A stretch of DNA of 64,000 nt from Euptelea pleiosperma (GCA_035048495.1 CM068545.1:18125702-18189701); one strand, 5' to 3'; shown: positions 33,500 to 62,170, counted from the first letter of the stretch. The notes: generated from the letters alone by a model not told the origin. A program made the numbers and translations.

Positions 33500-36430
33500 T
33501 GACAAATTCAAAGAAGAGATTTAAAGTCATTAATTTTTATTATTTTATTTGTTTTCAATATGTATTAAACTTGAATTTTGATTTATGAAAATTTAGAAGA
33601 GTTTTTAAAAATTATTTTGGAATATTTAGTTTTATCACATCTTAGATTTTGAATAAACAGATCGACCCACATGCATTTGGGTTGAATCAAGGGGCCAAGG
33701 ATTGAGGTGTGACACCTATAATCCAATGTATAAATCGAAAACACCAAAACATAGTATAACATGAATTATGACATCCACAAATATTTATAAGAATGCAAAT
33801 AGAATGATGAACACCATTTTAGGGTTCGTATGCCTTTAGGGCCTATTCACCCACAAAGTTATCTCCTGACGCATTTAGGGCCTTGCATCTATGAATACCC
33901 ACCTCTATTTCTAGGGTCTTTCATTCTAGGGTTTCATAAAACCTTCATTAATCGCATTTTCAAAATCTTCTTTTCCAGATTCATCACGTGAATAATGATC
34001 AACATGCATGTATGTGAATGCATCATGACGGCACGTATCTCATAGCTTTATAATGATCTACTATTTTGATTAGAATGCTTGTAATCGTACATTAATTCAT
34101 ACTTGGTCATATAATTCAAAGAAACAACTTTCACTATTTTCAAAGTAGCCACGAATAATCAATAGAGACATTCATATGATTCACGTATTAATACAACCAT
34201 TATAAAGTTACAACATAATTAAAGCATATGCTAATACTTCTAGCAAAAGCATACAATACATACACATGTGGGTATCTATATATATATATAGGTTATGTTC
34301 TGTCATGTTCTGGCCAGAGTGTGTAGGAGCGCATTGGAGTTTTCTACACTAGGCCTGCCTATATAATGTATAGGGCCATTGCAAGTGAGGAACTATCTTG
34401 AGTTCGTCGTCGTCAACCGGTCACTCATACTGAGCTTCTCTTTATCATACCGGCCTGTCTCCAATAATTCACCAAAGTGCACCTAATCTCCCACCTTAAA
34501 GTTTGTTGCAAACTTTCTTCCTTTTATCTACCCACTTTTCTATCCTATTATATATAGATACCCACACACTCACATGAACGGAGACCATACATACACAAGT
34601 TATCGGAGAAAATAATTTATACAAGAGAAATAAGGGAAAAAAGACTTACCTACAATTCTAGATTTTCTTATTTCTTTTCTTTCTTTCATTCCTTTTTCTT
34701 CGGGTTTGATCTGAACCTCTTAAGAAAAATTCCAAGGCTTTTTTCTAGAGCTTTTTCGAACTTGAGATTGAAGTTCCCTTGTATTTGATACAAAAATGAC
34801 CTAGAATGTGGTGAATAGGTCTATTTTAACATTATACTCAGTTGATTATAAATATGCAAGAATTAATCTTAAACAAGTGTAGAACAATAATCAACTTAAG
34901 TAATAGAAATAGAGACAATCAATCCATAACACAAAGATATATAGTGTTTGGTGTCTCAACACCTACCCTCCAAAAGCTCAACGGGCTATCACCTTGTTAA
35001 TTTAATCACATAAGCAACCTTATACTGATTAAATAGGATAAAGGACCAAAACTTGATTGCAATCGAGATTAACACGAAGTCTAGTCACAACTAAACTCCA
35101 ACGAGTTAAGACTCTTCTTGACTCCTGTAAAGGTATAGAATGATAAAATCAAACTTGCGAGTCTTTCTAGAAAAACTCCCCACTAACAAACTAAGTTACC
35201 TCCCAATACGAGATCGAAGAAGAACAAAACTTTAATGTTATTGAAGCACAACAAAGTCAAGCACAAACCACCTAAGAGGCTCGAGCAATTCGCCAAGAGA
35301 ATGCTCAGATCAAAACAAGGCAAGACATGAACAAAGATCTCCTCCAACAGGTATTAAAAAATACTCAAAAGTGGAAGGGAGATTGCTCACACAAGGAAGG
35401 TTCTTCACAAGGGGCTTTTCACAAATCACAGAGAGGTGCGAGAGGGTTGGATTAAAATGAGGTAGGTGAGGGTCCTATTTATAGGAAATGAGGTAAGGGA
35501 CATTGGGTGGGGAAAGAGCGTGTGAATCGAGGCTCCTAAGATGCGGTCGATTAGTGGCAATTTTGATCGACCACTCAGACCATTCAACCGGTGGCAATTC
35601 CGGTTGACCACTCTGATTGATCAGCTAGTAGAAATCCCAGTCAATTTCTTTAGGTCAAGGTCATTCACAAAGGACTTAACTAGTAGGTTAGGTCTCAAGA
35701 GAGGGTTCCAAATATGTTTGATAGAAAGGTTAATCCGAATGAGCAGATTCTCAAGGCAAAAACTATCTGAATCTCAAACCCAAGGAATTTCTTGACCAAG
35801 AGTGATCTTCGAAGTGCATCAATGGTATGATTAGGAGAAGTCCTTAAACACAGTTCCAATCCACCAAGTCTAAGTTTGGGTCCAAAGTACTAGAACAGCC
35901 AAGTCCAAGTCTCTAGGTCTGCAGTACCAAATTTATTAAACAGGATCACTTAGAACAAAGAAATGAAATACCCAAGGATTCTTGAAATTGATTACACAAG
36001 GATTATAACTTTACAGAGATTCCTCCTTGCATGGAGTGGATGACTAGCTTCTTTTGATTCAGGCTATCCCAAGAGAGAGGGAGAGAGATGATGTTGGACC
36101 AAAAGATGAAAACTAATTTCCTATAAATGTTATTTCATTTTTTTGAGTCAATTTTCCAATATCTATTTGCTCTTTACAATAACCGTTAAAAATGAGCAGA
36201 TTAATTATGTTTCGACTTCTACGCACGTTTCAAGTATCAAATGATCACCAAATAAAACAAAATATATATGGATTATTATCTACTCAAAACAAGCAATTTT
36301 TCCATCAAATAACATCAAGCAGGTTCTGTTATAAAATTTTAAGATAATCAAGTTTTGGTTATGAAAAACTGTGATTTTTGCTAAATTTACAAAATTGACA
36401 TATACTCCGTAAATTGGCTTTATAGAGCAA
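33500..36430. other. Intergenic repeats, no gene recognised
   Basis: No coding similarity found. At about 35540-35640 two imperfect roughly 40-bp units occur (TGGCAATTTTGATCGACCACTC then TGGCAATTCCGGTTGACCACTC). A CCTAGAATGTGGTGAATAGGTC motif at about 34800 resembles sequences often found in plant LTR elements, but I could not define an element. Confidence 0.4.
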
Positions 36431-37011
36431 CCCAAATTGAATCACATATCCCATTTCATATGTAGGAAAAGTTGATTCGATTTCCTACGACTCATGTTTT
36501 ACCTGAAGTCAGATCCAGACTCATTGTGAGTCCAAAATTAACTTGAAGTTGGGTCATGTGTGCTATCTGCACAAAACAACGCCTAAGGTTTTTACCCTAA
36601 GGTTTTTTCTTACTTATAGATTATGTAGGAGATGGAAACTTTTCATTGATTCTGTTGTATACGAAAAGAACCCATTAGCCTGATGGCTTAGATCATTGAA
36701 TGTTTGTGTTTCTTAGAATATTATTGTCCTGTCTGGAGCATTCTGCCATTTCACAATAAATTTATTTATAAATTATTTCAGATCTTTTTTTTTCATATAT
36801 AATCGACATATATAGTGATAATTGTTCTCAGTTTTGTGTAAACAATATATAGTGATAAATGTTCTTAGGTGAGCCAAAAATATCATCTACTACCTTGTTT
36901 TGAATATAAAGGTATTCTTGACATTTTGATAGAATCTAGAAGTTCGCAGTTGGTTTTGTCAAACAACAGTGCTAGTTTGTACACACAGAACAACACTTCT
37001 CCAGCACGGTT

Positions 37012-40000
37012 TGTGTAATACTCTGACCCGCACCTTAGGGTAATCTCGTGATTTCTCATCTTAGAATATCCTAAATTTCAAACTCCGGTCATAAACTAGC
37101 ACGCACATCGAATTACGAAGGGCATTAATACTAACTCGGAAGCCCGGGAAATACCTTAAGAGGTAGTTCGTGTCCCATTATGTACACTAACGTAAGATGT
37201 CAGCATATATGTCACATTTTTTTTTTTTTTTTCAAGTATGCTTGATATTAATGATTGTTTTTACTTTCTTGTTATCTATGATTAACCACTAACCTATATA
37301 AACATTGTTGAGTGAAACTACCATTCACTATATGCTGACTAGACTCACAAATTGGGCCACTTCTGTCGGCACATTGTACACTTAGAAAATGAGAGGGGCA
37401 GGTCCCACAAGCTAACAAGTCACACCTTACTAATAAGGAATAGGATCCCCATGATTGACTTGTGAACATCCAGCACCCTACGTTGGAATCATAGAAATGC
37501 AATTAGAAACACAATTACCAAACCTAAGAAAATAAAAAAAAATAGGAAACTTGTTAAGTAAAATAATAATCTATATAGAGGATACCTTAAAGGATACTTG
37601 GCTTACCTGCTTGGTGGAATCCCCCTAGAATAGAAACAATCATGAACCATCGATTTTGGAAACTTTAAGCTATCATAAGCTAACTAGGGAAAGTGCTGAC
37701 CGTGAGCTTATTTCCTCAATATATTTATGAATCTGCATAAAAAAAAAGAATTTAGTAAGTATATGCTCAGAATTTGATCGAATCTAGCAATGCTTAATTA
37801 AGAAATTAAACATATCTCAATAAAATACCAACCGTAAGAAATTCTCAGACCTTCCTTTAGGTATTATAAACCTTACCATCTGTGAGGAAGGAAGGGAGTC
37901 GCACCATATTAGACACCGTATGGAGTAGCAGGACCCACTATTCATCACCCTAAACAAACCATTGCTACCTTATAAGAAGAAAGGAGGTGAGAAGGAGAAG
38001 ACGTGAGAGCTTGGAGCCACACTCACGCACTCGGTCAACGCCGCTCGTCGACGCACACTATTGACAGGTAGGTACCTCTACCTATGATTAAAATCCGCCG
38101 TTAATGCTTTGCATGATGAAATTTGTGATGTCGTGTATATGAATTGAGATGAATATCACCATGATTTTTATGTGTTGTACGCCATGATTGAATGTGTTAA
38201 GATATGTGATGAAATGTCAGAATACGTGAATCCCATGACTAAGATTGTTAATGAGAGTACGAAGTGATGGTTGACCCAGTAATCTTGACCCTCGGTGGGA
38301 ATAGTGGTAACCCTCGATGGGGATGGTGGTGACCCTCGGTGGGAAAGGTGACCCTTGGTGGGAATGACGATTATACCAATCGCTTACGACATGTGTGAAG
38401 TCATGGGGACGGTTGGATCTTCATCATGGACTTTGGTAATATGGAACTATTGAGCGTTAGCTCACAATTGTGAACCGATGTATTATGTAGGTGGACTTAC
38501 AGTCGTGGGAATGGACGGAGTAGGTGAAGGTGGCGAAGATAATGGCACGATATATACAGACGATACTACGATCGATGGCTACGAAGCGGAGGCATAGACC
38601 CTCATAGATTTCTTTATTATCTAATGAATCTAATGAATCTAATGTTATTGAATATTGAACATGGTGCGGTTATTGTGAATTTTGATAAAGCACGTCATGA
38701 TATGATTGATCTTGCTGATTTGAATGCATGGAGTGTAATAGAGATTGGTTTGTATTACTCTGAAAGTTTATCATTTTATGCATGAGAAGTGGACACATGG
38801 CTGTTGGTATATTGAATGGACTGATTTATAATGGGATTCATATCACACTTGGGACCAGCCAGCACGGTTTGGATAGTGCTCAAGCCAAAGCGTCCCTCAA
38901 TAGGTTGGCTTGGATACTATGCAAACCAGTGTTGAGGTTGTATCCATCTAAGAGGATATTGTGGACCTTGACTGAATATTTACGGTCTAATGATCATCCA
39001 CATCGTTAGTTTTCAGATTCATATCTGGATTTAATTTGTGTACAACATCCTATGATCAGTATGGTCCACGCACTAGCCCGATTAAACTTAACTTGAGGAC
39101 CTACCAGGCTGACCTTGTCTTGGATGAATATGGACCGTGAGATATGGATATCCTAATCGATGATACATTACCTCTGATAAAGTGGATGGGTAAAACGCTC
39201 ATCTGGCACATGCCGGGTAAACGGGTGATAACACTGTCACCTAAGAGGGAAAATTTTCGTCATGTATCATAATCGATATGAACCGTTGATCTTAGGACAG
39301 ATCTGTGCACTCGCTGTTGTACTAAACTCATCATTTTACTGTATTGAATGAGGAAAGGTAGAAGTCTGATATGGTTTTTTTTTACTGTTTTAAACACTTC
39401 GGTTTGTAGTCAATCTCCGTGACCATTCGCAGCTGGGGTAGCGTGTTAGGACAGACCATTATGATCAGTCTTCTAATTAAATTATGTAAGTCATAAAAAG
39501 CCGGTGAATGGAAGAAGGATAAGAAAACATACTTCCCAAAGGATTTTCAGGTTAGAAATTCTCTAGCCATCATATGCTTAGGCCGATTTATAGCGTGGAC
39601 CTCGACTTTATCTTGAGTACTCGATCTAATTGCCCGGAATGTGTGTGCTCGTACTTGCTATGAATTTGTATAACACTGTTGTGTAATTTGATATGTTGGA
39701 TAGTGTTCTTCTAGAGGGGAATCAGCATCGTGCATAAGTTCAAAGATGCTGCTAGCAAAAAAACTGAGGATGACGTGGACGATGAAGAAATCCAATTTGC
39801 CGTGTCCGGTTGTCTACAGATCAATGGCTCGACGAACAATTGAAGAATCGATTTTGATATCTGACTTAGTATATTGTTGAGATGTTAAACGTTAGTTCCG
39901 CATTTTATTTGGTTTTAGTGATTATATATTACAATACTTGAAAATTTAATTGATGCAAATATTTCTTTTCTTTGATCATTATGATTGGTTATGAGAATTT

Positions 40001-40041
40001 ATCCCTGAAACATTACGACTTTAGTTGGGTCGGGGTGACCT
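37012..40041. mobile_element. Possible non-coding Ty3-type LTR or LARD
   Basis: The segment begins TGTAATACTCTGACCCGC and ends near GTTGGGTCGGGGTGACC. These resemble the TGTAATACCC..ACCC / GGGTCGGGGTG..CA ends of large plant Ty3 LTRs. No TG..CA boundary or target duplication could be confirmed and there is no coding domain. A weak call. Confidence 0.3.
38287..38369. repeat. Minisatellite, about 20-bp unit, four copies
   Basis: Units read GACCCTCGGTGGGAATAGTG, AACCCTCGATGGGGATGGTG, GACCCTCGGTGGGAAAG and GACCCTTGGTGGGAATGAC. Non-coding. Confidence 0.8.
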
Positions 40042-40349
40042 GTCTAAAATGGGTCAAACCCCTGATGCTCGGAAATTGGGTCGTGACTATTTGCCAAACG
40101 CTATTCTAGAAAAGAGCACTTCTCAACAGCAATTTCTAGGGATTTTACAAAAGTGCTTTTCCACAGTGCTTCTGCAGAAGCATTCCCAAATAGGGCCATA
40201 TCCCATTTTATATATATGTATGAAAAGTTGATTCGATTTCCTACAACTCATGTTTTACCTAAAGTTAGATCCAGACTCCTTGTGAGTCCAAAATTAACTT
40301 GAAGCTGGGTCATGTGTGCTATCTGCACAAAACAACACCTAAACCATTG

Positions 40350-42040
40350 AGTTCGAATTGGACCGCACAATAGTAGGTACCAAATTAAATTCTGCAATAA
40401 ATCTGTAAAATGCTCTTGAGGGCTGAGAATCAACTCCCTTGGAATCACTCAGAAAATGTGTGTAATGAGAGAGATATCACAAAAATAGTGTTGATATGTC
40501 AAAAATGTAGAAAATGTAAAACTACGATTAATCAAGTACAAAGCAAAATTCAAACATCCAGGATCCCAAAATGACCCAGACATTAAAGATTTAGGTTATT
40601 ACAACTTTTAAAAGCATAAGAAAATAAAGTAAGCTAAACAATCTTCTCAAAGTTCTCGATACTTGTTGGTACCTCTGCCTTCATCTCGAAATCCTCAACT
40701 GGTTCAAATTGATCTAAAAATGTTATTGGTTGGAAAATGTGAGCTTAAAAAGCATAGTAAATTAATTCAAAATAATTAAATAATGTAAATGCAATAATTA
40801 TAGAGATGCGCGCAACCCAACCCGGATCTCCTTCTTCTTCCCATGCCGAGAATAGCTCAACCCAGAATTCTTGTAGTGGTGGTCTGAGGTCTTCACCCTA
40901 AGGCTCCAAGTCCTTAGTTATCAGGGCGTTTAGTAGGACCACAACTTCTAAATAACCATAATTCATCACTTTTCAAGTATGAATGCAATAACCACTTCCA
41001 AGAATCGATTTCCAACCCAATAAACACGAACCAAATGTAATAATGAGAACAAGTAACAAATAGTGATATCCACATGTTTTAAATTAATTTACAAGCATAA
41101 AACAATCAAGAATAAATAATTAAAAGATCACATTTTAGGATATAGGTGTACTACCTTGATCTTGTATTAAAAGTCTCTTGATCTAAACGTATGTGTGCAT
41201 CTCCTTAACGATCCAAGAGGTGTGACAACTAGGCTTTGGTGGAGCTCTCAATGCTCGAACGATTTCTTGAAAAGGGGAAACTGTTGAGAGAGTTCTCTCA
41301 AATGAGTGTGACAGTTAGTGTCACACCCCAGATTCGAGCACCCGAACCTGATCCAAACGACTGTGGATTGACCTATTTACCTAAGATCTAGTGTGTGATA
41401 AAAATAAAAATATTAAAATTACTGAAAATAATTTTTAAAATATTATTAAAAATTATTATTATTCATCATAAACCAAAACAAAAATATTTTGTAAATGAAC
41501 TTTTATTAAAACATTCATCTTCAAGTCTTTTTTAATTAGTTTTTGGGATTTAAGGATATTGTACAAAAAATGGTCAAAATTTTAATTTAAAAAATATTTA
41601 TTAGTCTAAATTTTAAAAAAAATCACTATAAGCAATTTTTGTTGAGGAACTTTAATTAAAAAGCTTATTTTATACGGTTTTAGAATTTAGTTTTCACGAT
41701 TTGGATAATACAACCATACATTGAGTCGCCTTTGTCATGATGACCATCATCACTAAAAATCAATTCATTTTGACATTGCCAACCATATAAACAATTGACC
41801 CAAAATAATGAATTAATTGGATGGTCTGAATTTTTCAAATTAAAGTCAATTTTGTATGGTTAGGAATGTTGAAATTCTCTATTTTTTTGTGAGAAGGTAA
41901 CCATAGTATGAAAAACTCACTAGACGGTTGGATTGTCCAACATGATCTCTATGCAAGTCTCACCTCCCGCTGTAAGAATTGGATGTAAAAATGGGTGTAG
42001 CAGTCTAGACAGACTCAATATTTAAGGAGAAAATATTTGC
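40350..42040. other. AT-rich intergenic stretch, no gene recognised
   Basis: No gene-like frame. A TGTCACACCCCAGATTCGAG motif at about 41322 resembles the start of some Ty3 LTRs but no partner was defined. Confidence 0.4.
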
Positions 42041-42043
42041 TGT

Positions 42044-42399
42044 TCCCTGAGGGGGATTTCAAAATTTGAAAACTCCCCCTCCCAAAAATGCCATGTGGAA
42101 CTTAGTTTAGGGCCTACTAACCTTATGGATGTTTGGACCACCTCTTGGTGAACCTACATACCAAAATTCAACTTGATAGGTGATTTCTAACAGTTACACT
42201 TTAGCATCCAAAAAATAAGACTCAAATTAAACTGTAAAAAATCACGATATTAAAATGCTTAGTCCAATTGCTATAAATCAGTAATTATACTGATTTTTTA
42301 TGTGTAGATTCATCAAGGGGAGGACCAAATATCCATAAGGTAAGTGGGCCCTAAAGAGTGTTCTACGTGGCATCATGGATGGAGGAGACATCAAACACA
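42044..42399. mobile_element. Fold-back MITE of the CCATGTGGAAC subfamily
   Basis: The left arm CCCCCTCCCAAAAATGCCATG, AGGGCCTACTAACCTTATGG and CATACCAAAATTCAAC is mirrored by TGATTTTTTATGTGTAGATTC, CCATAAGGTAAGTGGGCCCT and CTACGTGGCATCATGG. A near relative lies at 43985-44335. Ends not exact. Confidence 0.65.
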
Positions 42400-42484
42400 G
42401 GTTCTTATTTAATGCTCTTTTAACTAATTTTTTCTCATTATGTATTTTTCCTCTCTAATGTTACCCTTACGTGGGTACCAAATT

Positions 42485-43570
42485 TGTGACATCCATGCGA
42501 ATGGTCAGGATGGCGACACGTGGACATGTCCGAGGCTGAGACCAGTCTGGGTGTATGAGGCCGAGACCAATCTGGGAGTCCTAGGTTGAGACTAGTCTAG
42601 TGTCCGAGGCTGAGACCAATCTAGGTGGTCTAGGCCGAGATCAGTCTGGGTGTCCTAGACCGAGACCAGTCTGGGTGTCCTAGGCTGAGACTAGTCTGGT
42701 TTTCAAGGTCGAGACTAGTCTAGGTGTCTGAGGCCGAGACCAATTTGGGTGTTCTTGGCTGAGACCCGTCTGGGTGGTCTTGGCTGAGACCAGTCTGGGT
42801 GTCTAAGGCTGAGACCAGTCTGGGTGTCCGAGGAGTTTGATGTTGAGATGCATAGATCATGAAGAGAAACACAGAGGTCCTACGCCAACAAGAAATATGA
42901 TTGCTTGGCAAGACATGCCGAAGACGGAATAGAGGAGTACAGAGTTGGTAGACTAACAGGGTAGGTGGTTATCCCTGTCAGAGTACAAGTCAATCGGTGG
43001 TAGGTGGGGGAATGGTAGGATCGCACAGTGGTGGGTAGTTAACCATGTCAGTGGACATAGTAGTCAGGCAACAGGCTGGTTAGAGCAGAACAGTTGGTAC
43101 GACCATTGACAATCACTGTTGATAGGAGAACGGACAGACTGACTTTGTCAGAAAGGACAACTTGCATCAGAGGAGACTTATACGACATAGGAAGAGTGTA
43201 GTAGGAGCAACCGACACGTCAGCAGGTGAAATGTCTATAAATAGAAGTAGCTAGATTGGCGCATTAAAGATATATGGAATTTCTGTGCCAAAACTCTGTC
43301 AAATTACCTTAAGAATTTATTCCTAACTTGATCATCGGAGGCTCTACCGGTGGGATTCCCTCTCCGACTCTCTTCTTAGATTTCACTGGCAAGGATTTTT
43401 TGCAGGGCTCACGGAGTTCTTGGCTCGGAAGCAGACTACTCAGCTCGGAGGTAGACTTCTAGGATTGAGGTGACGGAGACCCCGAATCAGTGCATGACTT
43501 CTCGGCCAGATTGGGCTGGATTACATCCGAGGCTGACTAGTGACCAGAAGTGCGAGGGCATTAGTTTACA
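42485..43570. mobile_element. Possible solo LTR containing a minisatellite and a TATA box
   Basis: The stretch starts TGTGACATCC and ends TTAGTTTACA, giving TG..CA ends. It contains a TATA-like TATAAATAG at 43236-43244 about 330 bases before the end, as an LTR would. There is no matching target duplication and no second copy in the window, so this is a hypothesis. Confidence 0.3.
42531..42834. repeat. Minisatellite of about 24-bp units, twelve copies
   Basis: The unit is CGAGGCTGAGACCAGTCTGG followed by GTGTC, with substitutions (CCTAGG, CTTGGC, CAATCT). Roughly 12 to 12.5 copies lie head to tail. Spurious peptide repeats appear on the minus strand. Confidence 0.9.
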
Positions 43571-43984
43571 CTAATCCTTTGGGGGTATCTGGGATTTTTC
43601 CCCCACACCTTCTTCATCCTTATCTTTTAAGGATCGGCGGGATCACGAACAATAAAAGTGAATCTACAAGTTCAAGTTTGTTCTCGGCGTGGATCCCGAG
43701 AATTCAACAGTGGTTGATGGTGCTGAGTAGGCCTTCACTTTTGCGAAAGCAAAACCAATTTTGCAAAAGTAAACCACCGTTGGATTCGCGCGAAATCCAC
43801 ACCCAGAGAACTAACATGAACTTGTTGGTTCACTTTTGTTGGTCCCCTGGTCCCGACCCATCTTTTAAACGTTTTTTACTTTTTGTGGAGAGTTGTGGCC
43901 ACCAATCAATATTCGTCCCAAAGTTGAACAAAGCTTTCCGTTAGGATTCATTCAAATGCAAAAGACACCACTGTAACCATCCAA

Positions 43985-44335
43985 TGGACGAAAGTTTGTT
44001 GGCTGACTTCAAGCTTTGAAGTCCTCCCCTTCCCAAAATGCCTCATGGAACACTCTTTCAGGCCCATGACCTTAGGGATGTTTGGTCCAACTCTTCTTAG
44101 AGCTACACACCAAAAATCAGCTTAATCGGTGATATCTAACAGTTAGGTTCGAGCTCCCAAATAAAAGCTCAAATCCAACGGCCAACAATACCTTATTAAA
44201 ATACTTAAATCAAACGGTTAAAATCACCAATTCAGTTGATTTCCACAAGGGGTTAACAAATACATTCATAGCTCTCGGGGCCCGAAATAGTTCCCACTTG
44301 CTGTTTTGGAAGGGACTTCAAACAGAGTCGGCAAA
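43985..44335. mobile_element. Fold-back MITE, relative of 42044-42399
   Basis: The left arm TTTGAAGTCCTCCCCTTCCC, TCATGGAACACTC, TAGGGATGTTTGG and ACACCAAAAATCAGC is mirrored, with decay, by AATTCAGTTGATTTCC and GGAAGGGACTTCAAA. Non-coding. Confidence 0.6.
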
Positions 44336-44453
44336 TTCCGGCTCCCATCCGGTATCATCTCATTCTTTTGGACGGGTGTGAAAAGTTTTCACGAGCTGTC
44401 CGGGAGAGATTAAAGATCTACTGATCTAGTGCCTAGTGACATGTCTTAAAGGA

Positions 44454-45177
44454 GCAGAACTTTGCTGGCCGCCGATGGTCAGTAAAAATCTACCGACCGC
44501 CCACAATATGAGCTACTTGGCATATTCTTAGATATTTACGACCGTATGGATGTTTGGCCGCCCAATCCTTGGTGGACATACAAAGTACAAACCAAAAATG
44601 AGCCTGATTAAGGATTTCAAACCTTTGGATCTTTGTACTCCCAAATAATGGTCAATGATGCTCAAATTCCACGGATAAAAATCAACCCATGAAAACGACT
44701 CCAATCCAACGCTTAGAAATTAGAGTAAAACTTTTATTAGAGCGTTCTGAAAAATGCTTCTGTCACAATGCAGAACACAGGCCATGTGACACATTCTTAG
44801 TGGATGCTGACCGTATGGATGTTTGGCCAGTCCCTCAGTGGACCTCTAAACCAAAAATCGGCCTGATCAGTGATTTCTAAGCGATTCGATTGAAGTTATT
44901 TTCATGGGTTGATTTTAACGGTAAGATCCAATGGTTTTAAATCACTAATCAGACTGATTTTTGGTTTGTAGGTCTATCGAGAGACTGGCCAAACATCCAT
45001 ACGGTTAGCGTCCACTAAGAGTATTCCACGTGGCATGTGTTTTGCTAGAAGCATCTGTCAGAACGCTGTGATAGAAGTTTTACCGTAGAAATCACTAATC
45101 AGGTTAATTATTTGGTCAGAAATCTTTTAAGAATATGCCGCGTTGGTCATATCGTTGTCGGTCAGCAAAGTTCTACG
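44454..45177. mobile_element. Outer fold-back element (AGAACTTTGCTG termini) hosting a nested MITE
   Basis: The left end GCAGAACTTTGCTGGCCG, then CACAATATGAGCTACTTGGCA, is mirrored by GTCGGTCAGCAAAGTTCTAC at the right. It has the same design as 29791-30412. Its centre is interrupted at 44723-45085. Confidence 0.7.
44723..45085. mobile_element. Mutator-like MITE, GAGTAAAAC termini, 9-bp target duplication
   Basis: A 363-bp fold-back element starting GAGTAAAACTTTTATTAGAG and ending CTGTGATAGAAGTTTTACCG. It is flanked by TAGAAATTA (44714-44722) and TAGAAATCA (45086-45094), 8 of 9 identical. The arms are about 130 bp long. Removing it rejoins the host element's AACGCTTAGAAATCACTAATC core, a sequence that occurs intact in sibling elements. 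Confidence 0.85.
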
Positions 45178-45477
45178 TAGGACTTTTAAGTAACAAATAA
45201 TGCTGACATCATAACGAGGACGTCTTCTTCAAGTCCAGACGGTTGAACTGTCCTCGAGATTCGTTTTCGTTCTCCACTGGCACTACAAGACGTTGATGTC
45301 TTCGGAATACGTCTTCCTCAGGATAACAGCATCACTGCTCTTCTCGAAAACCTCAACCGTTCCCCCTTCACTTTTCTCGCTCAATAAAAAAGGTTCTTCC
45401 TTCTTCGGTCTCCCCAACATTGCTACATTTCTAGTTGTGCTTGTGCCATCCATCTCCCTCTCTTTCAGAGAAGAAAA

Positions 45478-61196
<15,719 letters not shown>

Positions 61197-61420
61197 TTGA
61201 AGGAATGTATACGGCCAGTGGGTTCTGACTCCTGAACTGTGTATTAGGAACCATCACAATTTTGCTTCGGTACTGGAGGTGTCAATTCTTGACATTTTGA
61301 ATTTTCGCTGCTTGGTGGGGCGGAGCTGCAGTTCTGGCTATTGGTTGCAGAGGACTAGGCTCTGTTTTACTTGATATTCTGATAATAAGCTCCGATGGCC
61401 AGTTGTAGGTGGAGTGCAGT

Positions 61421-61426
61421 AATAAA
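61421..61426 (+). terminator. Likely polyadenylation signal of the malate dehydrogenase gene
   Basis: AATAAA in GCAGTAATAAAATATTG, 225 bases after the stop codon. Typical distance and context for a plant 3' UTR. Confidence 0.55.
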
Positions 61427-61429
61427 ATA

Positions 61430-62170
61430 TTGTTTTTTTAACATCATTTGCATCCCTTCCTAGTCGGTTATACTTGCCTTTTATTTGCCCTTTTACAAGA
61501 AAATAAAGTAAAAATTGCAGGAGTGAACCTGTATTGGTAAATTATTTATGTAGACAATTGAAAAATCTCTCTAGAAAGAATAGAAAACTGGTCAAATATG
61601 AATCTATGGTTCTATGCTAGTATATCCAATTCCGGATTTGGGTCAGATGTGCCTTGTATCTAAACATTTGGATTGGGCTAGAGCCAATTTTTTTTGTCAC
61701 GCACTGATCTCAGGGTCTAGGATTCGACCCATAACCTGATATCCGTTTGGGTCGTGGTCCATGTGCTGACCTATAACCCAGGGGTTTGGGGCTGAGTAAA
61801 ATAAAGACAAAATAAAATATTTTAGAATTTTATTTTAATAATTTTAAAAATTAATATAACCATTTTAAGGCCTTTACGTGAAGGTGGGATGAAAAAAATG
61901 TGACATTTACAACCCTAAATTCATTGGCCATGGCCAGAAGGTCAAAAATAAAGTTTGTCAAGAATTCATTTTAAAATTTCTATTAAATATTATAATTAAT
62001 TTTAAGAACTTTTTGTGGGAACTCAAAGAAATTTATCAGATTTGTCACCTTTAAAAATTTGAAAAGAACCAGAAATTTGGAGAGAGACATGACTCCTTTC
62101 TTCGACGTCCATTGGGGTGTTTGCTTGCACGGAAAATTTTCCCAAGAAAATACATCTGGGATATGCCTTA
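61430..62170. other. Downstream flank of the malate dehydrogenase gene, nothing recognised
   Basis: AT-rich sequence without gene-like frames or clear element ends. Confidence 0.45.

Larger units (their letters stand above)
36440..40349. repeat. Direct repeat of about 150 bp bracketing 3.6 kb
   Basis: Segment 36440-36587 recurs at 40193-40349. Shared words are GTTGATTCGATTTCCTAC, ACTCATGTTTTACCT, TGTGAGTCCAAAATTAACTTG and CATGTGTGCTATCTGCACAA. Only a few scattered differences are seen. Either these are terminal repeats or the intervening DNA entered a pre-existing duplication. Confidence 0.75.

Noticed and set aside
42531..42834. Possible CRISPR-like array
   Set aside because: The units are contiguous with no unique spacers and diverge gradually; it is a minisatellite in a plant genome.
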